Below the pieces are notes generated by a model that was not told where the DNA came from, did not search any database, and worked only from the letters and a program-made list of their open reading frames with translations. 64,000 nt of DNA from Alopecurus myosuroides (lineage: Eukaryota; Streptophyta; Magnoliopsida; Poales; Poaceae), in contig CM054062.1 in NCBI GenBank assembly GCA_028641055.1, positions 14,503,639 through 14,567,638 on the forward strand, written 5' to 3'. Shown piece after piece: positions 45,709 through 56,526 of this stretch. How positions within the stretch are numbered: the stretch's first letter is position 1; each line of letters begins with the position of its first letter. A program made the translations under genes and the position numbers.

Positions 45709-46240
45709 TGTAACATCCCAAGTATGAAAAATAGCCATTAGAATGTTTGCTCTCTGTTATTTTATGTTTTGCATCATGACATCATGTTCATTGCATTTGT
45801 TTTGCTTTGTTTTCCAATTGTTTTCCTCTGTTTTCATTTGTTTTCCTTTGTTTTCTATTTGAATTTCAAATCAAATTTCAAACCTTTTGTTTCATACTTG
45901 TGATGTTACAATTTCCAAAATGAATATTCAAATCAAAACAATTGTTTGTTTCCATTAAAGTTGTGATTTAAAAACTATTGAATTGTTTCTATCAATAATT
46001 CATTTAATACCAAAACATTTTCAAATTCAATTAATTTTCCAAACAGCACCCCTTTTGAAATTTATGAAAATTACAAAACAAATCAATCTTTTGTTTCAAA
46101 TAAACTTGAATTTTAAAACTTTTAAATTGCTAAGTTCAATTATTCAATTAATATTAAATTCAATCAAATTCAAATAAAAATACAAACAGTAACATAATTA
46201 AAGTTTTTGAAAACAAAAGTTTGCCAATTGTTGCTGTTGC

Positions 46241-46248
46241 TATAAATA
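46241..46248 (+). promoter_or_regulatory. TATA box in LTR 1 (also 51641-51648 and 57059-57066)
   Basis: TATAAATA about 530 bp from the LTR start, identical in all three LTRs and followed by a GC-rich leader. It is the likely U3 promoter. Confidence 0.55.
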
Positions 46249-47100
46249 ACTTATACAAATTTTTCTACGAATTTTCTAACCCTAAAAACTAACCCTTTTC
46301 TTTCCTATTCCAATCTGCAAAAAAAAAAAATAAGAAAGAAAAAATTAAAAAAAAAAAAACCAGAGGGAGAGTGGGCAGGCCAGCCCACCATCTCCCCTGG
46401 CCTGCTACCCCCACCCCTCCTTCAACCTCGTACGACAGCAATCTGAAGCTGCCCACGTCGACAGGTACATGGCAGGGACAGCCACGAGCTCGCCCTCCCC
46501 CTCCATTTAAGCCCTAGCCTCGAGCAGCCCTCTCCCCTAGCTCCTCTCTCCCTCTTCTCCCCCAGCCGCCGCCAATCCTCCTCCTCCCTCTCGGAAACCC
46601 CCCTTCCTCCTGCTGATCTCCTCTGTTGTTTCTGCAACAAACCATGGCCGATGCATGATCGTGGAGGAGCAGGAGTGGTAGTCGCCGACGGGACCCCGCG
46701 GGCACGGGAATCGATTCCGATCGCCGTCCTCTTCCTCCTCGTGTCCAGGGAGGGACACGAGCCGCGCCCAATCGCCACCGCGCTGCCTCGACGTCGCCGC
46801 CGTCGACTACTGTCAGGCACCGAGCCCCCTTCCTCCTCTTCACTCACGGTGAGCACCACCTCACCCTCCATCTTGCCCTCTCCGTTTGCCCTCGCTGCTG
46901 TCACGTTTCGCCGCGCGCACATTGCACGCTCGCAGCACACTGGCACGCACAGCGGCAGCGGTGCTCGGCTGTACTCCGGCGATCGCACCTGTCGTAAGGT
47001 TCAGAAACTGAACCTTTCAGTTTCAGTTAAAAACGGCTCCGATCTGAAGGTCTTACCCCCCCCCCCCCCCACGACCCCCTTCTGTCACCATCCGTTGCAG

Positions 47101-47154
47101 CACCGCAGTGGCTACCGCACTGCGCTCTCACCCGCGCGGCCAGGGTTCGAGTCC
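47101..47154 (+). other. tRNA-like segment with Pol III box B (also 52511-52564 and 57928-57981)
   Basis: A perfect box B (GGTTCGAGTCC, 47144-47154) lies 32 bp after an A-box-like caccgcagtgg (47101-47111; 8 of 11 to the usual TGGCGCAGTGG). The T stem is only partly paired, so this is not a working tRNA. It is probably a SINE head captured by the ancestral LTR. Confidence 0.55.
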
Positions 47155-47321
47155 CCCTCCCGCAGATTAAAACCACACTTTTTGTTTCTTTTTTGTTGAT
47201 ACAGAAACTTGACAGAATCACAAACAAGTCCCTGCCAGTATTTTTCTTAGGCCCTGTAAATACTTTCTAAGTCCCTAGCTACTAGATAAATGGCAGATTA
47301 CACCCTAATCTTGGAAATTGC

Positions 47322-48120
47322 ATAAATAATTCATTCCAACTCCAAATTCAACATTTTAAATATGTTTTCAATACCAAATTAAATTCTCTACCCAAATATA
47401 AATTTTGTTTACTGTTTTGAATATTTTAAATTGGTGAAATATTTGAATCCTTGTTTAATTCACTTAATTTTGCAAAATTCATAACTTGGGCATAAAAATT
47501 CCAAATTCAACAAACTAAATATGTTTTCCATTCCATTTTTCATGAACTTTGCAAATATCAACTTTGTTTTCTGTTTTGAACAATTTAAATTGCTGAAAAC
47601 AACTGTTTCTTGATTAATGCATTTAAAATTGCCAAATTAATAACTTGCTCATTTTAAATTCATTTTCAACATATAAAATATGTTTTCCATGCTAAATTAA
47701 ACCACCTTTCCAAATATAAACTTTGTTTCATGTTTTGAATAATTAAAATTGGTTAAATAATTTAAACCTTGTTTAAACCATTTAAAATTGTTAAATTCAT
47801 AACTTGGTCAAATTAATTTCTTTTGAACATATAAAATATGTTTTCAAACCATAAAAGTATAAACGTTTCAAATATGAATTTTATTTAATGTTTTGAACAA
47901 ATAAAAATTCAAATAAATTCATACTTGAATTAAATTCATTTAAATCTTGTTTAAACTTGTTTAATTCATAAGTAATTTATTCTAAATCCTTTTTCAACAA
48001 GTGAAAAATGTATTCCACCTAAAATTTTGTGTACTTTCCAAATATGAACTTTGTTATCTATTTTGAACAATTAAAAGTGGTGAAAACAACAAATGCTTGT
48101 GTAACCCCTTTAAGAAACCA
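47322..48120. repeat. Five degenerate 159-bp tandem repeats in LTR 1 (also from 52732 and from 58149)
   Basis: The landmark ataa(c/a)tt recurs at 47322, 47481, 47640, 47799 and 47968, giving spacings of 159, 159, 159 and 169 bp. Each unit contains aatatgttttc, an aaatatgaac/aaactttgtt block and tgttttgaa. Units are diverged from one another but each is nearly identical between the three LTRs, so the repeats predate the element's last transposition. Confidence 0.8.
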
Positions 48121-50282
48121 AAATTCCATAACTTAATAACTAAAATTCTAAACTTGGTAAACCTTATTTTAAAATTGTTCCTATGGTTGTTTTCCTTTTG
48201 TTTTCCTCATCCATGCATCATGCTAATTCACTTACACATGATGATTAGTTGTAGAACAATTATTTCACCCTTAACTCATGGGCTTTCCATATGCAATCCA
48301 ATTGCATATGGGTCCATTTAAACATGTTATCTTGTCAACTAGCTTATTTTGATGCATCAATTAAATGGTCATGCATCATCCCATGATTGTGCATTATGCC
48401 ATGTTATTGATTGTTTGTCTCCCTGCGTTGTTTGTTTGCTTCTTCTCGAATAGACGACGACGTTGAGACAGACGATGCTTACGACACCCCTTCTGAGGAT
48501 CTAGCCCAGTACGAGGCTGCTGAGTTTGCAGGCAAGTATTCACTCACATGAACCATTGTGTTCCTTTCAACATTGGATACCGATACTTTCCGTTTTCTAT
48601 TCTGCTAGCCCTATGAATCGTTGCTTCTGTTACGAACCTATCACATGTTATCCTTTAACCCTGATATAGCCTCACCTCCACACCTATAACCCCGTTGCTT
48701 GTTGCCCGTGTCTTACTGGCATGCTTAGGGTTGTTTTGCTCGAGTCTGTTGTCCGTTACTTTCTGTTACTATATTTCTATTATGTTCTGGGGCTCGATGT
48801 TAAACAACAACCTGTTAATTTTGAGGTAATGCTAAATTGATGATAAGGCACCGGCAGGAGGCCCGGCGTGGTTTTGAGGCCTGCTAGTGTCGACCCTAAT
48901 TAGGAAAAGGGTCTTGTCTACTGATCCATGATGAGCGCACTAACCGCATGTGGGAAGCATGTATGGGCGCCCCCCTCAATTTGATTCGATTCGCAATCGC
49001 CACACTTAGTTCGGGCTTTCCATTTGATGCATGCATGTGCAGGTGCCAACCCTTGGCGCCAGGGTGGAACTTTTGTAGTCGGCATTTAGGGCGGCGTGGT
49101 CTTAGAGTGCTATGAGGGTTCCCCTTTTCTTCGTGGGGGCTCGATTAGCCGCGCGCGCACAGCATGTGGTTCTTTGGGCTTGATGCGGAGAAGAGTTGAG
49201 TTGTGTTGAGTGCCCCGCTTGGTGGAAGGGTCATTCCATCTGGCGGGTTATTCTTACGTGTACGGCCAAATTGGTGCACCCCTGCAGGGATAAATCTTCT
49301 CGAGAAGCCGTGTTTTCCGCGGCTATGGATGACTTGGTGAAAGTACTGGCTAACAAGTACTCAGAACAACTTACACCTAACTAATGATAACTTGACTAGT
49401 AATAGTCTTATTGACACAATAACTTGAACCATCATTAATCCAACTGTGTGAGTTGTCCTCGGATTGCTTCTTTGGATAAGGGGCGAGATCCAGGATGGGT
49501 TTGTTTTGAGGTTAGTTGGTAGGTTTGTTACGATACGCTATATTATCTCCTTTCTGTTAGTCGGAAGTTGTAGCATGTTCTGTAGTTGGTTAGTGCAGCC
49601 AGCTGCCGCATCTTTTGTATCACCCTTTCTTCCGTTGAACCCAAAGCATTTGTGCTTGATGTTGTGGGGTACACTTTGGTGAACTGTGAGTCTTGCTTGC
49701 TAGTACGTTTATGTACTGACCCCTTTGGGGCTGTGGTTTCCGCAGACTACGTTTCCGAGGACCCCCGTGATGGCTACTACGTGGAGTATGACGAGGCTGC
49801 TGACGAGTAGATAGCGGACCCGGGCAGGATCCGAGACTTCGTGGATGGGCTCCGTCTTTTCGTTTCCGGCCTCTTAGGCCTATTTGGATCTTGTCTGTAC
49901 TCAGACACTTTGGATGCTTCCGCTGTGATGTAATGATGAATTGTTGGGACATGTGTCCTCTAGATGATTGTATTTGCTATCTCTGCTCTAGTGAGAGCTA
50001 TTTGCAACTTATTTCTATTTATTTGTGTCTTAGAGATCTGTTGTGATATCACTTGTTCAAATGCCGTTGACGTACCATGTGTGTATGTTATGAAGTACGT
50101 CAATGGAAGTATCTGGATTTCTATGGGATGGTTTGCGCAGACGATGAATAGTAGAGAATGGTTGTCACACGTTTACGTGTTGGCCTACTCATATTGAGGT
50201 GCGGGTGCCGGTATGCCCCGTAAGCCATTTATCTACTGTTTAACGGACTGTGAGTATCCCCTAGAAGTCCGGGTGCGACAAA

Positions 50283-50295
50283 TGGTATCAGAGCC
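50283..50295 (+). promoter_or_regulatory. Primer-binding site, initiator Met tRNA (also 55701-55713)
   Basis: TGGTATCAGAGCC, 2 bp after the LTR, is the standard plant initiator tRNA-Met site. Confidence 0.9.
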
Positions 50296-50920
50296 TGTCT
50301 GCCTGTAGGATCCCTTTTACTGGTCGCAGTTGAGTCTAGAAACTATTTTGTAGCTATATAGGAAAAATGAAACGTGAGAGTAGGAATTCTGTTCTTTTAT
50401 TTCTTTCCCCACCCACCCTCCCTTTTTCTGGTAAGGAAGTGCAACGTTGTTTTCTCTTCTCATCTAAACTTTCAAGTTAGGTTTTCACGTATCCTGGTTT
50501 CTCTAGGATAGTTATATCTACTAGACCATAGGAATGGAGGTGGTTGTGACATAATTTATCATGTTGCCTACTCACGATTGAGAACGGAGGCGTGTAAGCC
50601 CCGGAAGCAGATCCTCTATTCCTTAAGCAGTAGATATTGATCCTTTAGAAGCCTGGATGGGTTTTCCGTAGTACCTCAGGAGTGTTTTGATCTCGTGTTT
50701 TCCCGATGTTGCTTCCATATCCTGTTCTTCCCAACATCCTTTTCGTCCGTTGAAACCTTGTTGTTGCTTCCCACTTCAGTTATTCTACCGGCATCTAATC
50801 AATAACTCTGTTCCACCCTTCTGGCCAGATAGTCTATTCTCCAAATGAATCAAGTCCATTCAGCTATACACCCTCCATACAAAACCTCTACCTCTACTCA
50901 AAAATATTCCGGTGGTTTGC

Positions 50921-51030
50921 GAATTCCCTGACGTCTTTCCAGAAGAGTTGCCAGGAATGCCTATTGTCTTGAACTTCCAGAAAAACTATCCAAGGTGCAC
51001 GATGTGTTTCACGTGTCACAGCTCAAGAGG
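50921..51030 (+). pseudogene. Deletion-fused chromovirus pol remnants
   Basis: EFPDVFPEELPGMP (50921-50962) is the conserved start of reverse transcriptase in Tekay/Del-type gypsy elements. Only 20 bp later KLSKVHDVFHVSQLKR (50983-51030) appears, which belongs after integrase near the chromodomain. Everything between (reverse transcriptase, RNase H, integrase) is missing, and the two pieces are in different frames. Confidence 0.85.
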
Positions 51031-51094
51031 ATCTTCGCAAGAAGTATCCGGACCTTTTCTCTTCTCAGTAGGAATCTCGGGGCGTGATTCCTTC

Positions 51095-51103
51095 AAGGGG
51101 GGG
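51095..51103 (+). promoter_or_regulatory. Polypurine tract (also 56513-56521)
   Basis: aaggggggg, five bases before the next LTR, in both internal domains. Confidence 0.75.
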
Positions 51104-51108
51104 CGTTT

Positions 51109-54100
51109 TGTAACATCCCAAGTATGAAAAATAGCCATTAGAATGTTTGCTCTCTGTTATTTTATGTTTTGCATCATGACATCATGTTCATTGCATTTGT
51201 TTTGCTTTGTTTTCCAATTGTTTTCCTTTGTTTTCATTTGTTTTCCTTTGTTTTCTATTTGAATTTCAAATCAAATTTCAAACCTTTTGTTTCATACTTG
51301 TGATGTTACAATTTCCAAAATGAATATTCAAATCAAAACAATTGTTTGTTTCCATTAAAGTTGTGATTTAAAAACTATTGAATTGTTTCTATCAATAATT
51401 CATTTAATACCAAAACATTTTCAAATTCAATTAAATTTCCAAACAGCACCCCTTTTGAAATTTATGAAAATTACAAAACAAATCAATCTTTTGTTTCAAA
51501 TAAACTTGAATTTAAAAACTTTTAAATTGCTAAGTTCAATTATTCAATTAATATTAAATTCAATCAAATTCAAATAAAAATAACAACAGTAACATAATTA
51601 AAGTTTTTGAAAACAAAAGTTTGCCAATTGTTGCTGTTGCTATAAATAACTTATACAAATTTTTCTACTAATTTTCTAACCCTAAAAAGTAACCCTTTTC
51701 TTTCCTATTCCAATCTGCAAAAAAAAAACAATAAGAAAGAAAAAATAAAAAAAACAACCAGAGGGAGAGTGGGCAGGCCAGCCCAGTTGGGCCAGCCCAC
51801 CATCTCCCCTGGCCTGCTACCCCCCACCCCTCCTTCAACCTCGTACGACAGCAATCTGAAGCTGCCCACGTCGACAGGTACATGGCAGGGACGGCCACGA
51901 GCTCGCCCTCCCCCTCCATTTAAGCCCTAGCCTCGAGCAGCCCTCTCCCCTAGCTCCTCTCTCCCTCTTCTCCCCCAGCCGCCGCCAATCCTCCTCCTCC
52001 CTCTCGGAAACCCCCCTTCCTCCTGCTGATCTCCTCTGTTGTTTCTGCAACAAACCATGGCCGGTGCATGATCGTGGAGGAGCAGGAGTGGTAGTCGCCG
52101 ACGGGACCCCGCGGGCACGGGAATCGATTCCGATCGCCGTCCTCTTCCTCCTCGTGTCTAGGGAGGGACACGAGCCGCGCCCAATTGCCACCGCGCTGCC
52201 TCGACGTCGCCGCCGTCGACTACTGTCAGGCACCGAGCCCCCTTCCTCCTCTTCACTCACGGTGAGCACCACCTCACCCTCCATCTTGCCCTCTCCGTTT
52301 GCCCTCGCTGCTGTCACGTTTCGCCGCGCGCACACCGCACGCTCGCAGCACACTGGCACGCACAGCGGCAGCGGTGCTCGGCTGTACTCTGGCGATCGCA
52401 CCTGTCGTAAGGTTCAGAAACTGAACCTTTCAGTTTCAGTTAAAAACGGCTCCGATCTGAAGGTCTTACCCCCCCCCCCCACGACCCCCTTCTGTCACCA
52501 TCCGTTGCAGCACCGCAGTGGCTACCGCACTGCGCTCTCACCCGCGCGGCCAGGGTTCGAGTCCCCCTCCCGCAGATTAAAACCACACTTTTTGTTTCTG
52601 TTTTGTTGATACAGAAACTTGACAGAATCACAAACAAGTCCCTGCCAGTATTTTTCTTAGGCCCTGTAAATACTTTCTAAGTCCCTAGCTACTAGATAAA
52701 TGGCAGATTACACCCTAATCTTGGAAATTGCATAAATAATTCATTCCAACTCCAAATTCAACATTTTAAATATGTTTTCAATACCAAATTAAATTATCTA
52801 CCCAAATATAAACTTTGTTTACTGTTTTGAATATTTTAAATTGGTGAAATATTTGAATCCTTGTTTAATTCACTTAATTTTGCAAAATTCATAACTTGGG
52901 CATAAAAATTCCAAATTCAACAAACTAAATATGTTTTCCATTCCATTTTTCATGAACTTTGCAAATATCAACTTTGTTTTCTGTTTTGAACAATTTAAAT
53001 TGCTGAAAACAACTGTTTCTTGATTAATGCATTTAAAATTGCCAAATTAATAACTTGCTCATTTTAAATTCATTTTCAACATATAAAATATGTTTTCCAT
53101 GCTAAATTAAACCACCTTTCCAAATATAAACTTTGTTTCATGTTTTGAATAATTAAAATTGGTTAAATAATTTAAACCTTGTTTAAACCATTTAAAATTG
53201 TTAAATTCATAACTTGGTCAAATTAATTTCTTTTGAACATATAAAATATGTTTTCAAACCATAAAAGTATAAACTTTTCAAATATGAATTTGATTTAATG
53301 TTTTGAACAAATAAAAATTCAAATAAATTCATACTTGAATTAAATTCATTTAAATCTTGTTTAAATTTGTTTAATTCATAAGTAATTTATTCTAAATCCT
53401 TTTTCAACAAGTGAAACATGTATTCCACCTAAAATTTTGTGTACTTTCCAAATATGAACTTTGTTATCTATTTTGAACAATTAAAAGTGGTGAAAAAAAC
53501 AAATGCTTGTGTAACCCCTTTAAGAAACCAAAATTCCATAACTTAATAACTAAAATTCTAAACTTGGTAAACCTTATTTTAAATTGTTCCTATGGTTGTT
53601 TTCCTTTTGTTTTCCTCATCCATGCATCATGCTAATTCACTTACACATGATGATTAGTTGTAGAACAATTATTTCACCCTTAACTCATGGGCTTTCCATA
53701 TGCAATCCAATTGCATAAGGGTCCATTTAAACATGTTATCTTGTCAACTAGCTTATTTTGATGCATCAATTAAATGGTCATGCATCATCCCATGATTGTG
53801 CATTATGCCATGTTATTGATTGTTTGTCTCCCTGCGTTGTTTGTTTGCTTCTTCTCGAATAGACGACAACGTTGAGACAGACGATGCTTACGACACCCCT
53901 TCTAAGGATCTAGCCCAGTACTAGGCTGCTGAGTTTGCAGGCAAGTATTCACTCACATGAACCATTGTGTTCCTTTCAACATTGGATACCGATACTTTCC
54001 GTTGTCTATTCTGCTAGCCCTATGAATCGTTGCTTCTGTTACGAACCTATCACATGTTATCCTTTAACCCTGATATAGCCTCACCTCCACACCTATAACT

Positions 54101-55698
54101 CCGTTGCTTGTTGCCCGTGTCTTACTAGCATGCTTAGGGTTGTTTTGCTCGAGTCTGTTGTCCGTTACTTTCTGTTACTATATTTCTATTATGTTCTGGG
54201 GCTCGATGTTAAACAACAACCTGTTAATTTTGAGGTAATGCTAAATTGATGATAAGGCACCGGCAGGAGGCCCGACGTGGTTTTGAGGCCTGCTAGTGTC
54301 GACCCTAATTAGGAAAAGGGTCTTGTCTACTGATCCATGATGAGCGCACTAACCGCATGTGGGAAGCGTGTATGGGCGCCCCCCTCAATTTGATTCGATT
54401 CGCATCTCATCCAAATCGCCACACTTAGTTCGGGCTTTCCATTTGATGCATGCATGTGCAGGTGCCAACCCTTGGCGCCAGGGTGGAACTTTTGTAGTCG
54501 GCATTTAGGGCGGCGTGGTCTTAGAGTGCTATGAGGGTTCCCCTTTTCTTCGTGGGGGCTCGATTAGCCGCGCACGCACAGCATGTGGTTCTTTGGGCTT
54601 GATGCGGAGAAGAGTTGAGTTGTGTTGAGTGCCCCGCTTGGTGGAAGGGCCATTCCATCTGGCGGGTTATTCTTACGTGTACGGCCAAATTGGTGCACCC
54701 CTGCAGGGATAAATCTTCTCGAGAAGCCGTGTTTTCCGCGGTTATGGATGACTTGGTGAAAGTACTGGCTAACAAGTACTCAGAACAACTTACACCTAAC
54801 TAATGATAACTTGACTAGTAATAGTCTTATTGACACAATAACTTGAACCATCATTAATCCAACTGTGTGAGTTGTCCTCGGATTGCTTCTTTGGATAAGG
54901 GGCGAGATCCAGGATGGGTTTGTTTGAGGTTAGTTGGTAGGTTGGTTACGATACGCTATATTATCTCCTTTCTGTTAGCCGGAAGTTGTAGCATGTTCTG
55001 TAGTTGGTTAGTGCAGCCAGCTACCGCATCTTTTGTATCACCCTTTCTTCCGTTGAACCCAAAGCATTTGTGCTTGATGTTGTGGGGTACACTTTGGTGA
55101 ACTGTGAGTCTTGCTTGCTAGTACGTTTATGTACTGACCCCTTTGGGGCTGTGGTTTCCGCAGACTACGTTTCCGAGGACCCCCGTGATGGCTACTACGT
55201 GGAGTATGACGAGGCTGCTGACGAGTAGATAGCGGACCCGGGCAGGATCCGAGACTTCGTGGATGGGCTCCGTCTTTTCGTTTCCGGCCTCTTAGGCCTA
55301 TTTGGATCTTGTCTGTACCCAGACACTTTGGATGCTTCCGCTGTGATGTAATGATGAATTGTTGGGACATGTGTCCTCTAGATGATTGTATTTGCTATCT
55401 CTGCTCTAGTGAGAGCTATTTGCAACTTATTTCTATTTATTTGTGTCTTAGAGATCTGTTGTGATATCACTTGTTCAAATGCCGTTTACGTACCATGTGT
55501 GTATGTTATGAAGTACGTCAATGGAAGTATCTGGATTTCTATGGGATGGTTTGCGCAGACGATGAATAGTAGAGAATGGTTGTCACACGTTTACGTGTTG
55601 GCCTACTCATATTGAGAAGCGGGTGCCGGTATGCCCCGTAAGCCATTTATCTACTGTTTAACGGACTGTGAGTATCCCCTAGAAGTCCGGGTGCGACA
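51109..55698 (+). repeat. LTR 2 (middle) of the array
   Basis: 4,590 bp with the same domain order. Over most of its length it agrees with LTR 3 against LTR 1, but in its last ~0.7 kb it agrees with LTR 1 against LTR 3, as a recombinant LTR would. Confidence 0.93.
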
Positions 55699-56526
55699 AA
55701 TGGTATCAGAGCCTGTTTGCCTGTAGGATCCCTTTTACTGGTCGCAGTTGAGTCTAGAAACTATTTTGTAGCTATATAGGAAAAATGAAACGTGAGAGTA
55801 GGAATTCTGTTCTTTTATTTCTTTCCCCACCCACCCTCCCTTTTTCTGGTAAGGAAGTGCAACGTTGTTTTCTCTTCTCATCTAAACTTTCAAGTTAGGT
55901 TTTCACGTATCCTGGTTTCTCTAGGATAGTTATATCTACTAGACCATAGGAATGGAGGTGGTTGTGACATGATTTATCATGTTGCCTACTCACGATTGAG
56001 AACGGAGGCGTGTAAGCCCCGGAAGCAGATCCTCTATTCCTTAAGCAGTAGATATTGATCCTTTAGAAGCCCGGATGGGTTTTCCGTAGTACCTCAGGAG
56101 TGTTTTGATCTCGTGTTTTCCCGATGTTGCTTCCATATCATGTTCTTCACAACATCCTTTTCGTCCGTTGAAACCTTGTTGTTGCTTCCCACTTCAGTTA
56201 TTCTACCGGCATCTAATCAATAACTCTGTTCCACCCTTCTGGCCAGATAGTCTATTCTCCAAATGAATCAAGTCCATTCAGCTATACACCCTCCATACAA
56301 AACCTCTACCTCTACTCAAAAATGTTCCGGTGGTTTGCGAATTCCCTGACGTCTTTCCAGAAGAGTTGCCAGGAATGCCTATCGTCTTCAACTTCCAGAA
56401 AAACTATCCAAGGTGCACGATGTGTTTCACGTGTCACAGCTCAAGAGGATCTTCGCAAGAAGTATCCGGACCTTTTCTCTTCTCAGTAGGAATCTCGGGG
56501 CGCGATTCCTTCAAGGGGGGGCGTTT
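55699..56526 (+). other. Internal domain 2 of the array
   Basis: 828 bp, same content as internal domain 1, including the pol remnants (about 56,339-56,448). Confidence 0.88.

Larger units (their letters stand above)
45709..50280 (+). repeat. LTR 1 of the array
   Basis: 4,572 bp. Domains: AT-rich U3 with TATA box (46241-46248), GC island (about 46,370-47,160), tRNA-like segment (about 47,090-47,165), 159-bp repeats (47322-about 48120), and a mixed 3' part. A C-run near 47,056 is 15 long (12 in the other two). It lacks 17 bp (gttgggccagcccac-type) and about 10 bp (catctcatcc-type) present in LTRs 2 and 3. Confidence 0.93.
50281..51108 (+). other. Internal domain 1 of the array
   Basis: 828 bp from the LTR 1 end to the LTR 2 start. 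Contains the primer site at 50283-50295, mostly untranslatable sequence, the fused pol remnants at 50921-51030 and a polypurine tract at 51095-51103. By eye it differs from internal domain 2 at about 10 sites. Confidence 0.88.

Noticed and set aside
46422..46988. 188-codon minus-strand ORF (and its copies near 52 and 57.7 kb) as a gene
   Set aside because: It lies in a GC island of an LTR, overlaps a plus-strand ORF and ends at different points in different copies. Treated as compositional unless codon selection is shown.
47085..47165. A functional tRNA gene
   Set aside because: Box B is perfect, but acceptor and T stems do not pair properly and no clear anticodon arm forms.
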